Below are positions 56,667 through 64,000 of a stretch of DNA of 64,000 nt, piece by piece (position 1 is the first letter of the stretch; the number at the start of each line of letters is the position of its first letter). Source of the DNA: Ustilaginoidea virens (lineage: Eukaryota; Ascomycota; Sordariomycetes; Hypocreales; Clavicipitaceae); contig NC_057317.1 in assembly GCF_000687475.1 (NCBI RefSeq), positions 6,510,501 to 6,574,500 on the forward strand, read 5' to 3'. Under the pieces are notes generated by a model. The model was given only the letters and a program-made list of their open reading frames with translations, made no database searches and was not told the DNA's origin. The position numbers were made by a program, and so were the translations under genes.

Positions 56667-59600
56667 TTATCCGTTTCTATATCGGGGTTGCAATAGGGTT
56701 TAACCGGGCCTATTATATATCCGAATATCCCCCTATTTATCCTTAAATGCCTCCCGCGCTGCAGTATCTTCGAAGTTCTTAAGGGGCTCTTAAGACGGCA
56801 AATTATATCCCTTCCATTTTACCAGAATATTATACTTTCCGCCCCGACCCTAAGTATTTTTCGCGGCTAATATCTCTTTAACCTTAAATTCCTTATATGG
56901 GGTATTAGAGTCTTCTAATAGGACCAATAGGGGACCGGGCCTAGTGTCTATAAGGACTTAGCTTAGCAATAGGTCGATAGCAGTATATTCTATAAGATTA
57001 ACGTAAAAGACCGAGTAGATACTATTAGGGATATTAAGTTAGATATTAAATGAGGACGGAACGGCCATAATAGTATATTTTATAGATACCCAATCGTGCT
57101 TCTTATAAGGCCAATTAGTTTTAATATTCTATAAGCTTAGCTAAACTTAATCCCTAATTTAGTAATATTCTGCTAGATATCGGGAACGGTTTATTGTATC
57201 CTACTATTGCTATTAAGTAAAGGCGATAGCAGCCTAGGCGAGTTCACCCCTTTCCCGTATTATAGCTAAAAAGCGTGCCGCCCGCCCCTTAGGGGTTATT
57301 AAGCTCGGCATAATATTAAGGGAAGGTGCTATAATAAGAGAATTGAAGCTATTTAGAAGATAGTTCGGACTATATCTAGTGATAGAAGAAGTATAGTTAT
57401 TTAGAGTATATTAGTAAATTGTAAGATATTAGGGCTAGTTGTATTAGTCGAATGCTACCTTAATATATAAAATAGCCTAGACCTCCTAGTTTATACGCTC
57501 CGTACTGCTATCGGTCTATAGGTAGTATATAGTCGAGAGGAGTTATTTGGTCCTAATAGCCTTATATATCGTAGTCTAAAATTAGCCTATTTAGTCTAAG
57601 CCTCTATCGCTAATAATCTAGGTAGGGAATCTATAGTACTACTACTAGCAGTCGAGAAACTATTCTATATAATCCTCTGCTCGCATCGAGTATATTGCCT
57701 TAAGCTGAATATACTTAAATAGGCAGTCGGTAATAACCATTAGGTAATATAGGTCGGAGGCATTATAAACTAGAAGGTTAGTCATAAAGTTAATAGAGAT
57801 TTAAAACTAAAAACGATTTAAGATCGGTAAAGGCTAAAATAGGCCCTATCGCAACTAACGGCTTTTATACGCTTTACAGTATTAGTAATTCCAAATAAAC
57901 TAAGCTACCTTAGACGATATACTATTAAAGTAGTAGTCCTATCGGAGGAGTTAGAAGGTTATATTCTTCCCTAGGTGCCTTATAATAGGGGAGTTATAGC
58001 ATTATTAGATTAACTATAGTTATTAGCGGTTCGAACGAAGGGAGCTAAATCCAGCCTTAGTAAAGTAGCGCTCTATAGGTATTTAGGGTATAATCCGCGA
58101 TCTACTTTCTAATCTTTGCCTTTATAGGGAATCGTTATTCTTTATTCGCTATAGCCTTCCACCGGGCCTAATATAGTTTATCCTCGGCTATAGCCTAGTC
58201 CTAAAGCGCCTATAGGTATATATCGGTAAAGACCTAAGATCCGCTAGGTAAGGAGACTCTAATTAATAAAGCCGCTATCGGTATATCCTCTATTATACCT
58301 AGGTCTATAGTCGGCCGATCTACTATTAGGTCTGGCTAGACCTTTATCGGGTCTGCCTCTATAATAGAGATAGATAGTAATTAAAGGACTTAGCTAAACC
58401 TTAGTGCCGCACTATCTACCTTTTACTCCTATCGTAAGAGTATATTAAGGCATTAGGCCTATAAGCCGGGCCGGTATTAAAGGTAGAAGTTAAAAAGGGC
58501 TAATATCTCGGCCTATCGCGCCTAATATTCTAATATCTCCTTTAGTCGGGCGAAGTACTTAAGGTTCTTATAGTCTATAAGGATCATAAATAGGGCGGCA
58601 ATAAAACGGAGTTTGGCCGACTACGCCTTAAAATACATAATAATAGTAAATAGCTCCTTATTGTAGATAGTATAATTCTATTCAGCCTTTATAAGTTATA
58701 CCGAGTAGTATATAATTAGATAGAGTACTCTATCCTCCCCGATCTAAAAGAGGCAGCTATTAAAAGCTATACTAAAGCTATTTGCCTTAAGGATTATTTC
58801 CTTCTTAGGGTCCTATTAGGCGAAAACTAGATATAAAATAAAGTATTACTTAAGCGCTTAGAAAGCCTTTTCTTCCTCTTTAAGCTATTAAAAAGGAATA
58901 CCCTTTTATATTAATCGAACTAAAGGCTTAGCTAAATAGAAGAAGTCCGGGATAAAATCACGGTAAAAATTTGTAAAACCTAAAAAGCTTTAGACGCCTT
59001 ATAATTTTATAGGGGCTTCTTACTCCTAAATCGCCTTAATCTTTTTAGGGTCTAGGTAAATCTCCTTCCCTACTATTACAATATAGCTAAAATAGTATAC
59101 CTCTTTTACTGTAAAGTTATATTTATCTAGGTTTAGATTTAAACCGGCATCTTATAGGCATCTAAGGATAACCCTAATGCAGTCTATATATTCCTTCTAT
59201 AAGCCGCTGGTATAGACTAAAATATCGTCTAGGTAGGCAGTAGCGAAATCCCCTAATAAGTCCCCTAAGGCCCTATTAATATAATACTAGAATATCGCAG
59301 GGGCCCTAGTTAAGCTAAAAAGGGTTACTAACCACTTAAAGAGGCCGAAGTAGGTCCGGAATATAGTTAAATATTTATCGCCTTTAGCGATATAGATCTT
59401 ATAGAATATAGCATAGATATCTACCTTTATAAACTACTTTGCCTAAAATAGGGAATATAGCATCTCTTTAATTAAGGGAAGGGGATACCGGTCCTATGCT
59501 ATAACCTTATTTAGGGCCCGGTAATCTATATAAAAACGCTATCCGCCGTTCGCCTTTCTCGCGAATAAGACTAGTACTATAGCCGATAAAGAGCTTATAT

Positions 59601-61724
59601 GGATCTATCCTTTATCTATAAGGTCTATTACCTATCTCCGAACCTTAAGTAGCTAATCTTACGGCATATTATATAGTAGTCCCTATAGGAGGTCGGGTGG
59701 CCCCCTATCTAGAGTCGGTTTAAGCTTAATATAGTAATTAAGTATACCCCGGTACGGTAGGAGGCTAAAAGCCTTCGCCTTATTAAAGAGGTCGGCGAAG
59801 TCCTAAAGCTCTAGTAGTAGGGTCTACAGCTAGGCCGGAAGGGAAGCTAAATCCTAATACAGCGGGAGCATAATATAGAGGATATATATAAGCTCCTATA
59901 GGCTCGTAAAGAAAAAGGAGGTTGAATTATCTTAAGTATATACTGCGTATTATAGTATGCTATAAAAGACTAATCTAAGAATATTAATTGCGGCGGGCCT
60001 AAAGGATCGAGTAGTTAATTCCTTTATAAAGAGGCTGCTAATAGCTCTAATTCTTAATCGGCACTATTTTGCCTATAGTTCGATATTATAATACTCTATC
60101 TAAAGTAACCCTAGGATAATATCATAAGTAAGGCCTAGGACAATATATAGTATTACGGCCAATAGCTATCTATCGATATCGATATCAATATAAATAGTAT
60201 AGGTAATTAAGGGGATAGTCTATCGCTCCCCCGATTAACTCTTTATATCTACTATAGTCCTAAGTTTCCTATAAGACAGCAGGCAGATAGGCTAGAGTCC
60301 TAACCTTTAGACGGTTCTTTCGCTTATCGCACTATAGCAATTACAACTAGAATTAATTAGGGTATTAATAAAGGTAGAATTATTATATAATATTAGGACT
60401 AAAAAGGGGTGTCTATCTATATAGTCCTTAATATTATTAATCTCCTTTATATAGTATTCCTATCGTGATCTAGCTGGGGGCTAGATATATTTTTTAAGCT
60501 CTCTCGCGAGATTCGGCTTAAAGGCTAGTCTTTTCCCTAGGAATCGCTATTATTACTATCTTTAAGCTTGGCGATTTATAAGGCTTTTACAACCTTTAGG
60601 TTTATAGAAGCTATAATTATCTCTAGTAAAGGCCGGGCCGGCCTTAGCTTATATTCCGGCATTTTATAGCCGGCATCCCTATATTAGGGATAAAGTGATT
60701 TCTAGTAGCGCTCCTTAAGGACCGCTTTTAAAACCTATACTACCCTTTTAGTAGATAACTTCTTCTTACCTTTCGATCCTAGCTTATTAACGCCCGTTAT
60801 AAGCATATTACTATCCTTATCTTGAGCGATTACCTACAGATCCCGGGCGTTATTATTATAATTCTAGGAAGGGTCTGTATAGCATTTCGTAGTAAGGCTT
60901 ATCTCTAGGTCAATAGCGATTTTACGGTACTATATAATGGCCGTAATATAGTCTTTACGGGAGACCCCTAGGCTAATAATCTTTTCCGATATATAAGGGT
61001 TAAAGGCAGATCAGAGCATTTTTAGCTTTACCGACTTAAGCTAATTAAGTCCCCCTACTAATACTAATTTTTCCTTAAAGCACATAAAGAAGGTAGAGAA
61101 AGGTTCTTTCGGCATTTAGCGGAAGGTATACTTAAGCTTACTAATTATATACTCCTCCCGGTATAGATCCTTAAAGAGTCGCTATAGGTAGTTAAAAAAA
61201 GCGGCTAATTAGTAATAAAGGGCCGCACTATTTTCAAAGAATACCGCAATTTAGGATTAGACTATAGCCGAAAGGTTCTAATAGATAAATATCTATTAGG
61301 TCTTATTATTACCGATAAAGTCTTAATCGATCTTAAGCTTATACTCTATAAAGGTCCTCTATGCGGTAAATATAGCCTTCTTACTATTAAAGGGTTCCCC
61401 AACTAGTATCGGCTTACGCTTTAGCCAGGCTTCCTTTAGGATTAAAATAGAGTCGGTTAGAGACCGGTTAAAAGTCATTATAAAGGCTAGCGATAGTTAT
61501 TATTGCATCTATTCGATAAGTGCCTATATATAACGCTTGGTCTATTCGGCTTAAGTGTATATTTAGCGCTCACTCTCTTAGCTTTAGGATAGCTGCTCTT
61601 AGAACCTTATATTAAGTACTTCTATAGTATTCTAGATTAACTCTAGTTATATAGCCTACTAATAAATAGGGTCGCGTCGGGCGTCATCCGAGCCTATAGT
61701 ATTCTATAAGGGGTCTATATCCAT
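56667..61724 (-). pseudogene. gag-pol: Gypsy-2 gag-pol (broken)
   Basis: Gag from ATG 61,724 (M-D-I-D-P-L). The capsid block near 61,300-60,900 has K-P-I-L-V-G-E-P-F-N and later M-P-K-E-P-F-S-T-F-F. The protease near 60,370 reads F-I-N-T-L-I-N-S-S-C-N-C-Y, where N-S-S-C stands for the expected D-S-G-C. The RT has Y-L-D-D at 59,224-59,235. RNase H and integrase follow, and a chromodomain near 56,750-56,870 shows Y-N-I-L-V-K-W-K-G-Y-N-L-P-S. The last stop is at 56,667-56,669. Gag and chromodomain share a frame, while the RT is in another, so small indels or a programmed shift are present. Confidence 0.88.
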
Positions 61725-61763
61725 TATCGGCAGTTATATAAGATATAACAATAAGGATTAAGA

Positions 61764-61776
61764 GAGTTTATTTAAT
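61764..61776 (-). promoter_or_regulatory. Self-priming site of Gypsy-2
   Basis: Adjacent to the 5' LTR the minus strand reads ATTAAATAAACTC. It is complementary, with one RIP-type mismatch, to AGTTTATTCAAT in the LTR (61,827-61,838). Compared with Gypsy-1 both partners differ at the same paired position (C:G there, T:A here), which argues that pairing is maintained. Confidence 0.65.
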
Positions 61777-62029
61777 TATAATAGACTAGCCCTAGGGCAA
61801 CTGCAAATAGGCGTCAAACGTATATATTGAATAAACTAAAGAATAAAGGAAGGAGCCTGAATAGAAGTCCCTCTAAGGCCTACTTATATCCATATATGGC
61901 GCGGGCTAGAGCCCTAGTATTGCCCTATAGGCCCGCGCGTCTGCCTTATATAATCCATCCCGGACTAGGCACGGGCGCAGCCCGAGCCCTAGCCAATCCA
62001 TGACACGGGCATAGCCCGAGTCCGTGACA
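61777..62029 (-). repeat. 5' LTR of Gypsy-2
   Basis: 253 bp; its start on the plus strand reads TATAATAGAC, a mutated form of TGTGATGGAC. It ends GTCCGTGACA. It shares the GCCCTAGGGC palindrome and a GC-rich CGGGC/GCCCG module with the Gypsy-1 LTRs. Confidence 0.9.
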
Positions 62030-63235
62030 GAATGATTATATAGCTGTCATATAAGTTGGGAAATGCCGAGAAATATTATACTATACTAGAAAAAGAGATA
62101 TTAGCTATTATAGTAGAACTAAAAGAAGTTAAATGACTGATAGAAGGATCCTTATACCTAATTAAGGTCTATATAGACTATAAGGGGATTGTAGATTTTA
62201 TAGCAAACTTAGGAGAAACTTACGGGAAAGTTATAAAATGGATTGATTTACTATAAGAATTTAATATCGAATATATTTATCGGCTAAATATAACGAAAAT
62301 TATAAAAATTGTAGATGGAATATTTAGACTACTGGATATATTGAGATCGGAATCTATAGAATTAAAATAAAGAATAGGAATAAAAGTTAAATTAGGACTA
62401 ACAAAATTAATAGTAAATATCGTAATAGAATCTAAATTAGTGCTACCGGAAGGAGGAATATTAGATTAAAATGCTATTGAGAAATTGTCTATTAAACTTT
62501 GCTTATAGCTTAAGTCAGCCTAGTACGGAGAGATACTTATGGTAATGATATACGGTTATAATACTATTACCCTAGACCGAAGAAGACTTATATAAAGATG
62601 TTTGCTAAAGTATTAATTTATCGATCGAAGGTTATATTAGCTGGAAATAGATAAATCCTTAGCTGAATATATTTTAGAAGGTAAGGTATCGACTAAATTA
62701 TAAGCCTTCTATAATGCAAAGGGACACTTCGGTCTAATAATTATATTATAAGCCATTTGAGGGAAATTCTATTAGCCTTTAAGAACTAGGGACGTTAAGA
62801 TATATTGTCGGTTATATTTGGTATATTAATAAATAGGACCTAGGATCGCAAGAGCTGATCTAAAATCTATTATAGTTTTAGAACCATAGGAGATGGTTGT
62901 GATGGACTATCTGGGCCCTATTATACTAAAAACGAGAGAGGGAGAAATATATATTCTAGTAGCAGTAGACTATACTACTAGATTTCTTTTGATGTAGACT
63001 TATATTGAGGCAATAGAAATCGCAGTGATAGAAGCTTAGGGAAAATACTAAGGATTAATATTCGGATGGCTAAAAAGGATCTATTGCGATAATAGATCCT
63101 ATTTTAAAAATTAACTTTTTTAAGCTATAGAAGAAAAGTATAGAATATAGGTAACTTTCAGACTAGTCTTATACCTGGCTTCAATAGGACTAGCCGAAAG
63201 AAATATATGACTTATAAAGAACTAATTAATGAAGT
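62030..63235 (+). pseudogene. pol: Gypsy-3 RNase H end and integrase (broken)
   Basis: Continues Gypsy-3 after the Gypsy-2 insertion: K-L-G-N-A-E-K-Y-Y-T-I-L-E-K-E-I-L-A-I, a clear RNase H motif. The integrase follows with K-G-H-F-G near 62,720, D-Y-L-G-P-I (62,910), V-A-V-D-Y-T-T-R, Y-C-D-N-R-S near 63,080 and G-L-A-E-R near 63,195: the D-D-E catalytic framework. It is cut at 63,235 by the next gypsy LTR. Stops are TAG/TAA. Confidence 0.85.
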
Positions 63236-63479
63236 TGTCACGGGCTCGGGCTACGCCCGCGCCATAATGTGGCTAGGACTCGGGCTACGCCCGCATCTAG
63301 CCTAAGAAGGGCGATAGACGGAGTCACGGGACTATACTAGGACTCCGATACGTATTATGATCGGGATATAAATAGACTAGATAGAAGGTTCCTACTCGGA
63401 TCCTTTTCCTTCCTCTTTAGTCTATTTAATACATATTATTGATGCCTATTCGCAGTCGCCCTAGGGCCAGTCCTTCATA
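63236..63479 (+). repeat. 5' LTR of gypsy copy E
   Basis: 244 bp, TGTCACGGG to GTCCTTCATA. It is the best-preserved gypsy LTR here: TATAAATAG at 63,367-63,375, AGTCTATTTAA at 63,419-63,429 (52 bases downstream), and two intact copies of CTCGGGCTACGCCCGC near 63,245 and 63,279. Confidence 0.88.
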
Positions 63480-63533
63480 TTTAAATAGACTCTCTCAGCC
63501 TTGCTGTTATAACTCTATATTATAGAACTAATA

Positions 63534-64000
63534 ATACAAGCATTATACGACATCGAAATAAGCACGCCTAATAAGACGGGAGCAAACGGCACAGGGCAGT
63601 AGCGCCCCCAACATAATACATACACCCAAATATAGCAACTTTCCGAGGGAATGTAATAGATTCAATCGCAGATGAACTCTTTATAGGCTTATCTCGTAGA
63701 GCAGGCGAGTAAACCCTAACCGGAATACTAACCGGTCCCAGTAATACAATAGGGCGGACCTATCCCCCCTACTACTCTTGATGCGGCTTATACCTAACCT
63801 AAGCGTAAGCCGATCCCGATTGGGGACCCCTTTAATAGCAAAAAGACAATATTTACCGCCTAGCGAACCTTTATGCAATATAAGCTTGAGGTTGATAAGG
63901 ACTTTATTGGGGACGAAAAGATATAGTAGATATTTATCTTCTAAAACCTATTTTCTACGGTCTAATCCTAAATCGCAGCCTTCTTAAAGAATAGTAAAGC
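63534..64000 (+). pseudogene. gag: Gag start of gypsy copy E (start codon lost, RIP stops)
   Basis: The gag frame begins at ATA-CAA-GCA (63,534), aligned with ATG-CAG-GCT of Gypsy-1 copy B, so the start codon itself was changed from ATG by a RIP-type transition. Farther on it reads P-K-R-K-P-I-P-I-G-D-P-F-N-S-K-K and Y-K-L-E-V-D-K-D-F-I-G-D, close to copy B. It runs off the window. A 69-codon ATG frame at 63,778-63,987 is a shadow. Confidence 0.8.

Larger units (their letters stand above)
56390..62029 (-). mobile_element. Gypsy-2, complete 5.6-kb Ty3/gypsy element without accessory gene
   Basis: 5,640 bp with 253-bp LTRs (56,390-56,642 and 61,777-62,029), inverted termini TGTGATGGAC/GTCCGTGACA and flanks GAATT/GAATG, a near-perfect target duplication in the Gypsy-3 RNase H frame. 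It is related to Gypsy-1 in LTR and polyprotein, but pol ends right before the 3' LTR and the antisense gene is missing. Heavily RIP-mutated inside; the outer LTR copy at 61,777 keeps GTCCGTGACA intact. Confidence 0.92.
51131..63235 (+). mobile_element. Gypsy-3, Ty3/gypsy element split by Gypsy-2 and copy E
   Basis: A plus-strand element with pyrimidine-rich leader, gag from 51,647, protease, RT and RNase H to 56,389, resuming at 62,030 with the rest of RNase H and the integrase to 63,235. Its codon and protein sequence is distinct from Gypsy-1 and Gypsy-2. The 5' LTR was not recognised; 51,131-51,646 holds T/C-rich leader with CTAGTCTAGTCAGTCTAG repeats. The 3' end lies beyond the window because another gypsy inserted at 63,236. 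Confidence 0.8.
63236..64000 (+). mobile_element. Gypsy copy E, 5' end (LTR, self-priming site, gag start)
   Basis: The left end of a plus-strand gypsy that continues past the window. It consists of LTR 63,236-63,479, self-priming site TTTAAATAGACTC (63,480-63,492), leader and gag. LTR and gag are closer to Gypsy-1 than to Gypsy-2 but distinct from both. GAAGT (63,231-63,235) is the predicted left target duplication in Gypsy-3 integrase. Confidence 0.85.

Overview
The window looks like AT-rich heterochromatin from a filamentous ascomycete (Pezizomycotina). I found no intact host gene, rRNA or tRNA in 64 kb. Nearly everything is a nest of retrotransposons whose reading frames are broken mainly by TAG/TAA codons at former Trp and Gln positions, with CpA/TpG strongly converted to TpA. 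That is the signature of repeat-induced point mutation (RIP); CpG is still plentiful, so the bias is CpA-specific. Such blocks are typical of centromeric or other gene-free isochores. Family names used here (Gypsy-1, Copia-1 and so on) are local labels, not database names.

Left nest (1-35,483). Terminal repeats, target-site duplications (TSDs) and frame continuity give an ordered, seven-level stack. A Copia-5 fragment (34,883-35,483) was hit by an unidentified minus-strand element F (33,165-34,882). F was hit by Copia-1 (27,081-33,164), and Copia-1 by Gypsy-1 copy C (14,686-15,641 plus 23,703-27,080). Copy C was hit by Gypsy-1 copy B (15,642-23,702, minus) and by a minus-strand Tad-like LINE (12,766-14,685 plus 4,257-5,920). 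That LINE was hit by a plus-strand LINE of the same family (5,921-12,765) and by Copia-3 (2,673-4,256, minus). Copia-3 was hit by Gypsy-1 copy A (1-2,672). Solo copia LTRs sit inside copy B and inside element F.

Middle (35,484-49,265). Copia-4 (plus) is split by Copia-2 (36,548-44,135, minus) and by a solo LTR (47,363-48,201). Copia-2 is complete and young: paired 746-bp LTRs, a 5-bp TSD and one gag-pol frame of about 1,925 codons broken only by nonsense codons.

Right (49,266-64,000). An 11-bp-period pyrimidine minisatellite leads into a roughly 1-kb island that looks un-mutated and carries 76-bp tandem repeats. Then comes Gypsy-3 (plus, gag from 51,647), split by a complete minus-strand Gypsy-2 (56,390-62,029) in its RNase H and by the 5' end of another gypsy (copy E, 63,236 onward) in its integrase.

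The most notable observations are: (i) Gypsy-1 carries a second gene, antisense and convergent to pol, with a Cys-rich motif, preserved in three copies; (ii) the gypsy families show a Tf1-type self-priming arrangement in which an 11-nt stretch of the LTR is complementary to the primer site, with a compensatory base change between families; (iii) two unrelated copia families have primer sites complementary to the anticodon arm of initiator tRNA-Met; and (iv) LTRs of one copia family carry different tandem repeats in the same U3 position.
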